NCBI RefSeq assembly: GCF_030159595.1
Contig: NZ_BSKJ01000014.1
Coordinates: forward strand, 83,317 to 147,316
Origin: Pseudomonas putida
GTDB lineage: Bacteria > Pseudomonadota > Gammaproteobacteria > Pseudomonadales > Pseudomonadaceae
DNA: 64,000 nucleotides
Direction of reading: 5' to 3'
The translations under genes were made by a program, and so were the position numbers. The notes beneath the pieces were generated by a model. It was given only the letters and a program-made list of their open reading frames with translations. It had not been told where the DNA came from and did not search any database. Positions 19,808 to 28,966 of the stretch are shown here, piece by piece (the stretch's first letter is position 1; every line of letters starts with the position of its first letter).

Positions 19808-20344
19808 TCAAGATTTCAAGGCTTCGGCCAGTTTCGCGATTTTGCCGCGAACAGAGCCATCGATTACCAGGTCACCAGCGCGGATGACGACGCCGCCAAT
19901 CAGGCTGGCATCCTCCGACGCGTGCAGGCGCACTTCCTGGCCTAACCGTGCACTGAGAACCTTGGCGAGTTTGTCTTGCTGTTCTTGGTTCAACGCGAAG
20001 GCACTGGTGACTTCCACGTCCACGGATTTCTCTTGCTCGGCCTTGTACAGGTCAAACAGAGCGGCAATCTCCGGCAGAAGCAGGAGACGGTCGTTTTCCG
20101 CGGCAACATGAATGAAATTCTGTGCCTGTGCATTGAACTTGTCACCGCACACGTCAATGAACGTGGCGGCCTTTTCTGCGCTCGTCAGTCGCGGGGCCTT
20201 GAGCAGGCGCTGCATGGTGTCGTCTTGCGACACCGCAGCAGCCAGGCCGAGCATGGCTGACCAATTGGCCAGTTGCTGATGGGCCTGGGCATGCTCAAAG
20301 GCAGCCTTAGCGTAAGGTCGGGCCAACGTGGTCAGTTCTGCCAT
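19808..20344 (-). CDS. atpH: F1Fo ATP synthase delta subunit
   Basis: 178 residues. Starts [19 protein letters not shown] and ends with [20 protein letters not shown], the OSCP/delta signature. It links F1 to the peripheral stalk b subunits. It is 12 bp after atpF. Confidence 0.96.
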
Positions 20345-20356
20345 GATCGCCCTCGC

Positions 20357-20827
20357 TTAAATTTCAGCGGCCAGTTTGTTAACCAGCTCCGCATGCGCGT
20401 TTTGATCGATTGTGGCGCCAAGGATCTTTTCAGCACCGCCAACGGCCAGAGCACCCACTTGGGCACGCAGGGCGTCTTTAGCGCTGTTCAGTTCCTGTTC
20501 GATCTCGGCCAGAGCCTGAGCCTTCACACGGTCAGCTTCGACGCGGGCCTGGTCACGGGCTTCCTCGACAAGCTGAGCAGCGCGTTTCTTGCTTTGCTCA
20601 ATGATTTCGGCTGCCTGTGCTTTAGCTTCACGCAGTTGCTGACCCGCTTTCTCTTGGGCCAGCTCCAGGTCGCGAGCTGCGCGGTTGGCAGCGTCCAAGC
20701 CGTCAGCAATCTTCTTTTGGCGCTCTTGCAGGGCAGTGATGACCGGAGGCCATACATACTTCATGCAGAAGAGTACAAAAATCAGAAAAGCAACGGATTG
20801 GCCAATCAGGGTTGCATTAATGTTCAC
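20357..20827 (-). CDS. atpF: F1Fo ATP synthase b subunit
   Basis: 156 residues. One N-terminal membrane span (ATLIGQSVAFLIFVLFCMKY) is followed by a long charged, Ala-rich coiled coil, the peripheral stalk. The length equals the E. coli b subunit. Confidence 0.96.
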   Translation of the reverse strand: MNINATLIGQSVAFLIFVLFCMKYVWPPVITALQERQKKIADGLDAANRAARDLELAQEKAGQQLREAKAQAAEIIEQSKKRAAQLVEEARDQARVEADRVKAQALAEIEQELNSAKDALRAQVGALAVGGAEKILGATIDQNAHAELVNKLAAEI

Positions 20828-20883
20828 GCCAACACCTCGCTCGGTCTTAATTCATACAGCCATCAACTCGTGGTGACGAGTGA

Positions 20884-21141
20884 TTAGCCGGCGATCTGAC
20901 CAACGAACGGATTCGCGAAGGTGAAGAACAGAGCGATACCAACACCGATCATAGTTACGGCGTCGAGCAGACCGGCAACGATGAACATTTTAACCTGCAG
21001 CATCGGAACCATTTCTGGTTGACGAGCAGCGCCTTCCAGGAATTTGCCGCCCAGCAGGCCGAAACCAATGGCGGTACCCAGAGCACCCAGGCCGATCAGC
21101 AGAGCAACAGCGATAGCGGTCAGACCAACTACAGTTTCCAT
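20884..21141 (-). CDS. atpE: F1Fo ATP synthase c subunit
   Basis: 85 residues in two membrane helices joined by the polar loop RQPE (40-43). Asp60 in the second helix is the proton-carrying carboxylate; there is no Na+-type pattern of extra ligands. It is the proteolipid rotor ring subunit. A 144-bp gap with a stem-loop separates it from atpB. Confidence 0.96.
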
Positions 21142-21235
21142 CTTTCCTCCCGACTTTTACGTCGTATTGGTTAGGTTTTTAGTTTGAAGCGGTAAAACAA
21201 ATCGTTTGGTACAGCATGCCCTTGCGGACTTTTTA

Positions 21236-21265
21236 AGCCCTCCCCCCGAACAGGCGGGGAAGGCT
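21236..21265 (-). other. Stem-loop between atpB and atpE
   Basis: AGCCCTCCCC (21236-21245) and GGGGAAGGCT (21256-21265) pair with one mismatch, with a 10-base loop, in the atpB-atpE gap. The following bases are not U-rich on the minus strand. It therefore looks like an mRNA-processing or stability hairpin for the highly translated atpE rather than a terminator. Confidence 0.45.
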
Positions 21266-21285
21266 ATCAGACACGCCAGGCGGTC

Positions 21286-22155
21286 TTAATGGTTATCTTC
21301 GTGAGCCATCGACAGGTAGACGATGGTCAGCATCATGAAGATGAAAGCTTGCAGGGTGATGATCAGGATGTGGAACACAGCCCACGCCCATTGCAGCACC
21401 ACACCCAGGCCGCTGAGCCACAGCAGGCCGGAGCCGAACATGACAGCGATCAGGATGAACACCAGCTCGCCGGCATACATGTTGCCGAACAGACGCAGTG
21501 CCAGCGAGATCGGCTTGGCGATCAAGGTGACGAATTCCAGCAGGAAGTTGACCGGAATCAGCAGGATCTGAACAAAGATGTTCTTGCTGCCGAACGGGTG
21601 CAGGGTCAGCTCACCGATGAATCCGCCCAGGCCCTTGACCTTGATGCTGTAGAAGATGATCAGGGCGAACACGCAGAAGGCCATGGCCAGGGTCGCGTTC
21701 GGGTCGGTGGTCGACACAGCGCGGAACGGAATGTGCGGGTCACCGGAAATCAGGATAGCCAACTGAGGAATCCAGTCGACCGGTACCAGGTCGACGGCGT
21801 TCATCAGGAATACCCAGACGAAAATGGTCAGCGCCAGTGGGGCGATTACCGGGCTACGGCCGTGGAAGGAGTCCTTCACGCTGCCGTTGACGAAGTCCAC
21901 CATCACTTCAACGAAGTTCTGCAGACCGCCAGGTTGGCCGGAAGTCGCCTTCTTGGCCGCCATGCGGAAGATGAACAGGAAGATCAGACCCAGCGCGACG
22001 GACCAACCCAGGGTGTCCAGGTGGAACGCCCAGAAGCCCATTGCCTTGGCTTCTGCAGCCGAATGGGCGAAGCCCCAGCTGCCGTCTGGTAGTTGACCGT
22101 AGGTCAGGTTCTGCAAGTGGTGCTGGATATAGCCCGAAGCGGTTTCTGCTGCCAT
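21286..22155 (-). CDS. atpB: F1Fo ATP synthase a subunit
   Basis: 289 residues, 5-6 membrane helices. The segment SLALRLFGNMYAGELV carries the essential proton-channel arginine, and the last helix (ILIITLQAFIFMMLTIVYL) the conserved Gln. It forms the stationary half-channels beside the c ring. It starts 16 bp after atpI. Confidence 0.97.
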   Translation of the reverse strand: MAAETASGYIQHHLQNLTYGQLPDGSWGFAHSAAEAKAMGFWAFHLDTLGWSVALGLIFLFIFRMAAKKATSGQPGGLQNFVEVMVDFVNGSVKDSFHGRSPVIAPLALTIFVWVFLMNAVDLVPVDWIPQLAILISGDPHIPFRAVSTTDPNATLAMAFCVFALIIFYSIKVKGLGGFIGELTLHPFGSKNIFVQILLIPVNFLLEFVTLIAKPISLALRLFGNMYAGELVFILIAVMFGSGLLWLSGLGVVLQWAWAVFHILIITLQAFIFMMLTIVYLSMAHEDNH

Positions 22156-22171
22156 GGTTGCCTCAAACGCC

Positions 22172-22579
22172 CTAAGGTCTCGAAAGTCTTTTATTCATCA
22201 GCAGGGGCGCGAACCAGCTGACCCAAAGGGTCAACACGAAGACGCCGAATACTGCTAACGGCGCCAGTGGCTTCACTCCTGCGAAGGTCAGTGCAAAAAG
22301 CACTGCCGTCAAAATCATCTTGCCTGCCTCGCCAGCGTAAAACGACTTGACGATGGCTTGTGCCGCCCGAGCTCCGCTGAAGCGAAAAGCCTTCCAGGCG
22401 AAGTACACATTGGGCAGCCAGGCAATCAAACCTCCGCAAAGGCCTGAATATCCACTGACTACCCCTTTCCACTGCCACAACACCAAGGTCGCCAGCAGCA
22501 GTACGACAAATTGAGCCAGCAGTACCGGAAAAACCGCCCAGCGATGGAAAGGCAGGCGGTTTGGCGTGCGTATTTCCAT
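22172..22579 (-). CDS. atpI: ATP synthase accessory protein AtpI
   Basis: 135 residues from the ATG at 22579 (preceded by GAGGAG); an in-frame upstream start gives a less likely 145-residue form. Four hydrophobic spans are visible (for example VFPVLLAQFVVLLLATLVLW). AtpI family proteins help c-ring assembly or Mg2+ supply and are the usual first gene of the operon. The atp promoter should lie in the 149-bp gap to parB. Confidence 0.93.
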   Translation of the reverse strand: MEIRTPNRLPFHRWAVFPVLLAQFVVLLLATLVLWQWKGVVSGYSGLCGGLIAWLPNVYFAWKAFRFSGARAAQAIVKSFYAGEAGKMILTAVLFALTFAGVKPLAPLAVFGVFVLTLWVSWFAPLLMNKRLSRP

Positions 22580-22657
22580 CACAACTGCTCCTCGGAAGTC
22601 GACCAACAAGTCAGTTATGACTTGGCATAATTTGTGCCGACAAAATGCGCGCAGAGT

Positions 22658-22679
22658 ATAGGGGTGGATTAACCCCTAT
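22658..22679 (-). terminator. Possible terminator after parAB
   Basis: ATAGGGGT (22658-22665) and ACCCCTAT (22672-22679) form an 8-bp stem with a 6-base loop, 50 bp past the parB stop on the minus strand. No clear U-run follows. Confidence 0.4.
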
Positions 22680-22728
22680 TCAACTCTTCGGTAGTGATTT
22701 CCGACTGCGCGCTACAACAGGAATTGTT

Positions 22729-23601
22729 TCAGCGGATGTGAGCAAGCACGCCTTGCAACTCGTCAAGCGAGTTGTAACGAATAACCAACTGGCCTTTGCC
22801 CTTGTTGCCATGACGGATCTGAACAGCCGAGCCCAGGCGCTCTGCGAGCCGCTGTTCAAGGCGTGCGATATCCGGATCAGGTTTGCTCGGTTCGACCGGA
22901 TCAGGCTTGTCACTGAGCCACTGACGCACCAGTGCCTCAGTTTGGCGCACGGTCAGGCCGCGTGCGACAACATGACGCGCCCCCTCCTCCTGACGGCTTT
23001 CGTCCAGGCCGAGCAATGCACGGGCGTGGCCCATCTCCAGATCGCCATGGGCGAGCATGGTCTTGATCGCTTCAGGCAGGGTGATCAGGCGCAGCAGATT
23101 GGCCACGGTTACCCGCGACTTGCCCACGGCGTCCGCCACCTGTTGCTGGGTCAGCTCGAACTCCTGCTGCAGGCGCTGCAGCGCCAGGGCCTCTTCCAGC
23201 GGGTTGAGGTCTTCGCGCTGGATGTTCTCGATCAGCGCCATGGCAATGGCCGCTTCGTCGGCCACTTCGCGGACCATCGCCGGGATCGTGTCCAGGCCAG
23301 CCTGCTGGGTGGCGCGCCAGCGGCGCTCACCGGCGATGATCTCGTAGCGGCTGTCGCCAATCGGGCGCACCACGATCGGCTGCATCACGCCATGGTTGCG
23401 AATCGAGTGCGCGAGCTCTTCCAGCGCCTCCGGGTCCATGTCCCGGCGCGGCTGGTACTTGCCACGCTGGATCAACTCGACCGGCAGGTGTTGCAGTTCT
23501 TTCTGGTCGATCTTCACAGCCTGCTCTTCGAGCGCGCTGACGGAAGGACCACTGAGCAGTGCATCCAACCCACGTCCGAGACCCCGTTTCTTGACGGCCA
23601 T
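22729..23601 (-). CDS. parB: Chromosome partitioning protein ParB
   Basis: 290 residues. An N-terminal KKRGLGRGLDALL motif recruits ParA, followed by the CTP-binding/clamp region (YQPRRDMDPEALEELA, GERRWRA), a helix-turn-helix (LTQQQVADAVGKSRVTVANLLRL) and a C-terminal dimerisation domain. It binds parS and spreads, organising the origin. Exact parS cores occur in this window at 2583, 35149 and 35779. The start is 9 bp after parA. Confidence 0.97.
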   Translation of the reverse strand: MAVKKRGLGRGLDALLSGPSVSALEEQAVKIDQKELQHLPVELIQRGKYQPRRDMDPEALEELAHSIRNHGVMQPIVVRPIGDSRYEIIAGERRWRATQQAGLDTIPAMVREVADEAAIAMALIENIQREDLNPLEEALALQRLQQEFELTQQQVADAVGKSRVTVANLLRLITLPEAIKTMLAHGDLEMGHARALLGLDESRQEEGARHVVARGLTVRQTEALVRQWLSDKPDPVEPSKPDPDIARLEQRLAERLGSAVQIRHGNKGKGQLVIRYNSLDELQGVLAHIR

Positions 23602-23610
23602 ACGGATTCC

Positions 23611-24402
23611 TTAAGTTGTTTGTGCAGTGCGTGATTGACGGCGTTGACGGCGTACCAGTTCCCCGGCCAGGGCCAGATATGCCAGCGCGCCTCGCGATTG
23701 CTTGTCGTAAGCCAGGGCCGGCATGCCGAAGCTCGGGGCCTCGGCCAAGCGAATATTGCGCGGAATGACCGTGTCGTACAGCTGCGGGCCAAAGTGCTCC
23801 TTCAGTTGCGCCGAAACATCGTTGTTCAGGCTCAGGCGCGGGTCGTACATGGTCCGCAGCAGGCCCTCGATCTTCAGCTCCGGGTTCAACCGGGCGGCGA
23901 TGCGCTTGATGTTATCCACAAGGTCGCTGAGACCTTCCAGTGCGTAGTACTCGCACTGCATGGGGATGATCACACCATCGGAAGCGACCAGGGCGTTGAG
24001 CGTGAGCATCGACAGCGACGGCGGACAGTCGATGAGGATGTAGTCGTAGTTCTCACGGATCGGCGCCAGCGCGTTTCGCAGACGGCTTTCCTTGACCTGC
24101 ATTTCCAGCAGCACCACTTCGGCGGCGGTGAGGTCTCGGTTGGCCGGCAGCAACTGGAAACCACCGTGCTCGGAGTAATGCATGGCCTGGGCCAGGTCGC
24201 ATTCCCCGATCAACAGGTCATAGACCGAGTGCTCGAGCTCGTGCTTGTCCACACCGCTGCCCATGGTGGCGTTGCCCTGCGGATCGAGGTCGATCAGCAG
24301 CACACGACGCTTGGTCGCGGCCAGCGAGGCGGCGAGATTGATACAGGTGGTGGTCTTGCCTACACCACCTTTCTGGTTCGCGATTGCGAATACCTTAGCC
24401 AT
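23611..24402 (-). CDS. parA: Chromosome partitioning ATPase ParA
   Basis: 263 residues. The deviant Walker A motif KGGVGKTTCINLA (about 11-23), Walker A' LIDLDPQGNAT and Walker B DYILIDCPPSLS identify a chromosomal Soj/ParA ATPase. It binds DNA non-specifically as a dimer and drives segregation of ParB-parS complexes. It lies 18 bp downstream of rsmG in the usual order. Confidence 0.97.
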   Translation of the reverse strand: MAKVFAIANQKGGVGKTTTCINLAASLAATKRRVLLIDLDPQGNATMGSGVDKHELEHSVYDLLIGECDLAQAMHYSEHGGFQLLPANRDLTAAEVVLLEMQVKESRLRNALAPIRENYDYILIDCPPSLSMLTLNALVASDGVIIPMQCEYYALEGLSDLVDNIKRIAARLNPELKIEGLLRTMYDPRLSLNNDVSAQLKEHFGPQLYDTVIPRNIRLAEAPSFGMPALAYDKQSRGALAYLALAGELVRRQRRQSRTAQTT

Positions 24403-24420
24403 TGATGCGCGTGTTCCCAG

Positions 24421-25071
24421 TCATGCCTTGCGGCGCAGTATCAGCAGATGGCGCTGGCCCTGGCAACCCGGAACGGTCAGGGCCTGTTCGCTTTCCACTG
24501 TGAAGTCTGCGGGCAATGCTACCAGTTCATCGGCAGGATGCAGCCCCTTCATTGCAAGCCATTGCGTCCCGGTGTCGCCCAGATGGCGGGTCCAGTTGGT
24601 GAAGTTCTCCATGCTGCTGAAGGCACGAGAGATGATGCCGTCGAACGGCTGAGCTGGCTGGTAGGCCTCGACCCGGCTGTGGATAACCGTGAGGTTGTCC
24701 AGTTTGAGCTCCATTTTCACCTGGGTCAGGAAGCGGGTCTTTTTGCCATTGGCGTCCAGTACCGTCACGCGCTTGTGCGGATGGAGGATAGCCAACGGGA
24801 TGCCGGGCATGCCACCGCCGCTGCCCACATCGAGCCAGTTTTCACGCTCGCTGTGGATAAACGACATCACGCTCAGGCTGTCGAGCAAATGGCGCGACAC
24901 CATCTCGTCCGGGTCGCGCACAGCGGTGAGGTTGTAGGCTTTGTTCCATTTGATCAACAGGGCCAGGTAGCCAAGCAGTTTCTCGTGATGCTCGGCGCTC
25001 AGCTCGACGCCGAGCTGGCGCGCACCTGTGGACAACTCATCGGCGTGTTGCGGGGTGACCAGGGAACTCAA
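24421..25071 (-). CDS. rsmG: 16S rRNA (guanine527-N7)-methyltransferase RsmG
   Basis: 216 residues. The SAM-binding motif LDVGSGGGMPGIPLAI and the downstream segment AFSSMENF match RsmG/GidB, which methylates G527 of 16S rRNA; its loss gives low-level streptomycin resistance. The start overlaps the mnmG stop by 4 bases. Two exact TTATCCACA-type 9-mers lie inside (24678, 24852). Confidence 0.96.
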   Translation of the reverse strand: MSSLVTPQHADELSTGARQLGVELSAEHHEKLLGYLALLIKWNKAYNLTAVRDPDEMVSRHLLDSLSVMSFIHSERENWLDVGSGGGMPGIPLAILHPHKRVTVLDANGKKTRFLTQVKMELKLDNLTVIHSRVEAYQPAQPFDGIISRAFSSMENFTNWTRHLGDTGTQWLAMKGLHPADELVALPADFTVESEQALTVPGCQGQRHLLILRRKA

Positions 25072-26963
25072 GCGCTTTGCTCCAATTCGCGGCCAGCGCC
25101 GCGTTTTTTCAAGTAAATCAGCAACAGGGAAATCGCCGCCGGGGTCACGCCAGGGATGCGCGAGGCCTGGCCGAGGGTTTCCGGACGGGTCTGGCCAAGC
25201 TTGCTCTGGATCTCTTTGGACAGGCCAGAAATGGTCGAGTAGTCGATATCCACAGGCAGGCGGGTGTCCTCGCTGGCGCGCAGGCGGGCGATTTCATCCT
25301 GCTGGCGGTCGATGTAACCGGCGTACTTGGTACGGATTTCGACCTGCTCGGCGACCTGTGGATCGATCACATCACCGCCGGTCGCCTCGATCAGGCCGGC
25401 GTAGTCGATTTCCGGGCGCGCCAGCAGGTTGAGCAGGCTGTATTCGTGGCTCAATGGGGTACCAAACTTATCCACAATGGCCTGGCCTTGCGCGGTGTTC
25501 GGACGCACCCAGGTCGACTTGAGGCGCTGTTCCTCACGCTCGATGCCATCGCGCTTGGCGCAGAAGGCAGCCCAGCGCTGATCATCGATCAGGCCCAGCT
25601 CGCGGCCTTTCTCGGTCAGGCGCAGGTCGGCGTTGTCTTCGCGCAGGATCAGGCGGTACTCGGCACGCGAGGTGAACATGCGGTACGGCTCCTGGGTACC
25701 CAGGGTAATCAGGTCATCAACCAGTACGCCGATGTACGCCTCGTCGCGGCGTGGGCACCAGCTGTCGCGGCCCTGCGCACGCAGTGCGGCGTTGGTCCCG
25801 GCCAGCAGGCCCTGGGCACCGGCTTCTTCGTAACCGGTGGTGCCGTTGATCTGCCCGGCGAAGAACAGGCCACCGATGACTTTGGTCTCGAGGCTGTACT
25901 TGAGGTCACGCGGGTCGAAGTAGTCGTATTCGATGGCATAGCCCGGGCGCACGATGTGGGCGTTTTCCATACCGCGGATCGAACGCACCAGTTGCAGCTG
26001 CACGTCGAACGGCAGCGAAGTGGAAATGCCGTTGGGGTACAGCTCGTGGGTGGTCAGGCCTTCCGGCTCGATGAACACCTGGTGGCTTTCCTTGTCGGCG
26101 AAGCGGTGGATCTTGTCTTCGATCGACGGGCAATAGCGCGGGCCGACACCTTCGATCACGCCGGAGTACATCGGCGAACGGTCGAGGTTCGAGGCAATGA
26201 TCTCGTGGGTGCGCGCATTGGTGTGGGTAATCCAGCAGCTCACCTGGCGTGGGTGCATCTCGGCATTGCCCATGAACGACATCACCGGGATTGGCGTATC
26301 GCCTGGCTGCTCGGTCATGACCGAGAAATCCACCGAGCGACCATCGATGCGCGGCGGTGTACCGGTTTTCAGCCGACCGACGCGCAGCGGCAGTTCACGC
26401 ATGCGGTGGGCCAGGGCAATCGAAGGTGGATCACCAGCACGACCGCCGGAATGGTTTTGCAAGCCAATGTGGATAAGCCCGCCGAGGAACGTACCAGTGG
26501 TCAATACCACCGATTCGGCGAAGAAACGCAGACCCATCTGGGTCACCACGCCTTTGACCTGGTCCTGCTCGACGATCAGGTCGTCGCAGGACTGCTGGAA
26601 TATCCACAGGTTCGGCTGATTTTCCAGGATTTCACGCACCACCGCCTTGTAGATGGCGCGGTCGGCCTGTGCACGGGTGGCACGAACGGCCGGGCCCTTG
26701 CGGTTGTTCAGAACGCGGAACTGGATGCCGCTCTTGTCGGTGGCCAGCGCCATGGCGCCGCCGAGGGCATCGATCTCTTTGACCAGATGGCTTTTGCCAA
26801 TACCGCCAATAGCGGGGTTGCAGCTCATGTGACCGAGGGTTTCCACGTTATGGGTCAGCAGCAGGGTTTTCACACCCATGCGTGCAGACGCAAGCGCAGC
26901 CTCGGTACCGGCATGGCCGCCGCCGATGACGATCACTTCAAAACGGGAAGGGAAATCCACCAC
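25068..26963 (-). CDS. mnmG: tRNA uridine-34 modification enzyme MnmG
   Basis: 631 residues. FAD motif VIGGGHAGTEAALASARMG at the N-terminus, the signatures MSCNPAIGGIGKSHLVKEID and TGTFLGGLIHIG, and a C-terminal MnmE-binding helical domain. With MnmE it installs the carboxymethylaminomethyl (or aminomethyl) group at U34 of certain tRNAs. Its promoter side faces a 544-bp gap containing a second DnaA-box cluster. Confidence 0.97.
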   Translation of the reverse strand: MVDFPSRFEVIVIGGGHAGTEAALASARMGVKTLLLTHNVETLGHMSCNPAIGGIGKSHLVKEIDALGGAMALATDKSGIQFRVLNNRKGPAVRATRAQADRAIYKAVVREILENQPNLWIFQQSCDDLIVEQDQVKGVVTQMGLRFFAESVVLTTGTFLGGLIHIGLQNHSGGRAGDPPSIALAHRMRELPLRVGRLKTGTPPRIDGRSVDFSVMTEQPGDTPIPVMSFMGNAEMHPRQVSCWITHTNARTHEIIASNLDRSPMYSGVIEGVGPRYCPSIEDKIHRFADKESHQVFIEPEGLTTHELYPNGISTSLPFDVQLQLVRSIRGMENAHIVRPGYAIEYDYFDPRDLKYSLETKVIGGLFFAGQINGTTGYEEAGAQGLLAGTNAALRAQGRDSWCPRRDEAYIGVLVDDLITLGTQEPYRMFTSRAEYRLILREDNADLRLTEKGRELGLIDDQRWAAFCAKRDGIEREEQRLKSTWVRPNTAQGQAIVDKFGTPLSHEYSLLNLLARPEIDYAGLIEATGGDVIDPQVAEQVEIRTKYAGYIDRQQDEIARLRASEDTRLPVDIDYSTISGLSKEIQSKLGQTRPETLGQASRIPGVTPAAISLLLIYLKKRGAGRELEQSA

Positions 26964-27061
26964 GCACCTCGTGCCTGTTTTTGCGAATAGAGAAGGTAAG
27001 CCGACAAGTATAGGGACTTCACCCCCTTTAAAGAAACCGTCTGAGCAAATTTTGACCAGTC

Positions 27062-27370
27062 TGTGGATGAGTGGCAGACAACAGAAATCAACAAGAAGAA
27101 ATTTATAAAAGCTTTGTTTTTATGTTTATTCTTATGCACAACGTTATCTGTGGATAAGGTCTTGTATCCCAGTAATTGCGCTGTGTAGAGAGAGATTAAA
27201 CCCTGTGGCTTGAGTGCCATGAGGCCTATGGATAACACGATTTAGCCTGTGGATTAAATGCCTGTTTACCCACAGCCGGATTTTTCCTCAGACAAAAAGC
27301 CTGTTTATCAACGGAGCTGAAGCCTGGTTTTCCACAGGGCTCCTGAGCACAGATGGCCTTCTGTGGATGA
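27062..27370. other. Second DnaA-box cluster between mnmG and mnmE
   Basis: Within the 544-bp gap there are two exact boxes, TTATGCACA (27132-27140) and TGTGGATAA (27149-27157). One-mismatch copies lie at 27062-27070, 27227-27235, 27248-27256, 27264-27272, 27328-27336 and 27362-27370. An AT-rich stretch (about 27095-27140) sits next to the exact boxes. This looks like an auxiliary origin element or a DnaA-titration/regulatory site. A second origin-like region near rpmH-dnaA has been described for pseudomonads, but its activity here is unknown. Confidence 0.6.
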
Positions 27371-27390
27371 ATTGATTGTGAGTCTCCAGG

Positions 27391-27421
27391 GCCTCTTCGC
27401 GGGTAAACCCGCTCCCACAGG
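27391..27421 (-). repeat. P. putida-type REP element
   Basis: The minus strand reads CCTGTGGGAGCGGG followed by TTTACCCGCGAAGAGGC, the common P. putida REP form with an imperfect palindrome. It is a single copy between the mnmG-side DnaA cluster and the mnmE terminator. Confidence 0.85.
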
Positions 27422-27456
27422 GATTCCGGCAAGGCTTGGACTGAAAAATTGCGGAC

Positions 27457-27484
27457 AAAAAAAAGCCGCTCCCGAAGGAGCGGC
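27457..27484 (-). terminator. Rho-independent terminator of mnmE
   Basis: GCCGCTCC/GGAGCGGC with a CGAA loop, followed on the minus strand by eight T; 24 bp past the mnmE stop. Confidence 0.93.
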
Positions 27485-27507
27485 GTTTGGAAGTACCTGG
27501 CTGTGGA

Positions 27508-28878
27508 TTACTTGCCGATGCAGAAGCTGGAGAAAATCCGCCCCAGCAGGTCATCCGAGCTGAATGCCCCGGTGATTTCCCCCAGGGCATGCTGTGCCTG
27601 ACGCAAGTCCTCAGCCAGAAGCTCTCCTGCGCCCGCCAAGGTCAATTGGGCACGGCCATGCTCCAGGTGCTCGCTGGCCTGGCGCAAGGCGTCCATGTGG
27701 CGCCGGCGGGCACTGAAGCCACTCTCAGCCGTCTGTTCGTAACCCATACAGGCCTTCAGATGGTCACGCAGCAGTTGCAGCCCTGTATCGTCGCCCTTGG
27801 CGCTGAGGGTAATGGTCACATGGCCGTCATCGCACTGTTCCAGCGCTACCCGTTCACCACTCAGGTCGGCCTTGTTGCGAATCAGCGTGACCTTGGCCGG
27901 GTCCGGCCGCTGGTCGAGAAACTCGGGCCACAAGGCGAACGGGTCGGTGGCCTCGGGCGCGGTGGAGTCGACCACCAGCAATACACGATCAGCCTCGCCA
28001 ATGGCCTTCAGGGCGCGTTCTACGCCGATCTTTTCCACATGGTCATCGGTATCTCGCAAACCGGCGGTATCGACCACATGCAGTGGCATGCCATCGATGT
28101 GGATATGTTCGCGCAGGATGTCCCGGGTGGTGCCGGCAATATCGGTGACAATGGCCGCTTCCCGGCCGGCCAGTTGGTTCAGCAGACTTGACTTGCCGGC
28201 GTTCGGCCGCCCGGCGATGACCACAGTCATGCCATCGCGCAGCAAAGCACCCTGCCCGGCCTCACGTTGCACGGTGGATAACTCGCCGCGCACTGCATCG
28301 AGCATCGACAGCACATGGCCGTCGGCGAGGAAGTCGATCTCTTCTTCAGGGAAATCGATTGCTGCCTCGACGTAGATGCGCAGGGCAATCAGCGCCTCGG
28401 TCAGGCTGTGCACACGCTTGGAGAATTCCCCCTGCAGCGAGCGCAGGGCATTGCGCGCCGCCTGGCTGGAGCTGGCCTCGATCAGGTCGGCAATGGCTTC
28501 GGCCTGGGCCAGGTCAAGCTTGTCGTTGAGGAAGGCGCGTTCGCTGAATTCACCCGGGCGGGCCAGACGGCAGCCAACGTGTACACAGCGCTGCAGCAGC
28601 ATGTCCAGAACCACCGGGCCACCGTGGCCCTGCAGCTCGAGCACATCTTCGCCGGTGAACGAGTTCGGCCCAGGGAAGAACAGCGCAATCCCTTCGTCCA
28701 GCACCAGCCCTTCGTCGTCGCGGAACGGGCCGTAATGGGCATGGCGAGGGGTTAGCGTACGGCCAGTGATCAGCTGCCCGGCCTTGCTGGCCAGAGGGCC
28801 GGACAACCTGACAATGCCCACACCGCCGCGGCCTTGAGCGGTAGCGATGGCGGCGATGGTTTCACGCACAGTGTTCAT
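27508..28878 (-). CDS. mnmE: tRNA modification GTPase MnmE
   Basis: 456 residues. An N-terminal formyl-THF-binding domain is followed by an inserted G domain: GRPNAGKSS (about 224), DIAGTTRD, DTAGLRD and NKAD. The C-terminus is CIGK, carrying the conserved Cys. It partners MnmG in modifying U34 of tRNAs. In this genome the pair is split by a DnaA-box-containing gap, the usual pseudomonad arrangement. Confidence 0.97.
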   Translation of the reverse strand: MNTVRETIAAIATAQGRGGVGIVRLSGPLASKAGQLITGRTLTPRHAHYGPFRDDEGLVLDEGIALFFPGPNSFTGEDVLELQGHGGPVVLDMLLQRCVHVGCRLARPGEFSERAFLNDKLDLAQAEAIADLIEASSSQAARNALRSLQGEFSKRVHSLTEALIALRIYVEAAIDFPEEEIDFLADGHVLSMLDAVRGELSTVQREAGQGALLRDGMTVVIAGRPNAGKSSLLNQLAGREAAIVTDIAGTTRDILREHIHIDGMPLHVVDTAGLRDTDDHVEKIGVERALKAIGEADRVLLVVDSTAPEATDPFALWPEFLDQRPDPAKVTLIRNKADLSGERVALEQCDDGHVTITLSAKGDDTGLQLLRDHLKACMGYEQTAESGFSARRRHMDALRQASEHLEHGRAQLTLAGAGELLAEDLRQAQHALGEITGAFSSDDLLGRIFSSFCIGK

Positions 28879-28913
28879 GCTCGAAAGCCTCTACGACAAA
28901 AACGACAGATAGC

Positions 28914-28940
28914 AAAAACGCCCCACTAGGGGGCGTTTTT
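28914..28940. terminator. Terminator between yidC and mnmE
   Basis: AAAAACGCCCC (28914-28924) and GGGGCGTTTTT (28930-28940) form a long stem with A/T runs on both sides. In orientation it serves the minus-strand rpmH-rnpA-yidD-yidC unit. Confidence 0.88.
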
Positions 28941-28966
28941 TATTCACAGGCTAGCGTACTAGCCCG

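Noticed and set aside
25077..26990. 637-codon open frame antisense to mnmG
   Set aside because: Complement of a conserved gene, no ribosome site or domain.
26933..27590. Several 65-100-codon minus-strand frames in the mnmG-mnmE gap
   Set aside because: They overlap DnaA boxes, a REP element and the mnmE terminator, and have no ribosome sites.
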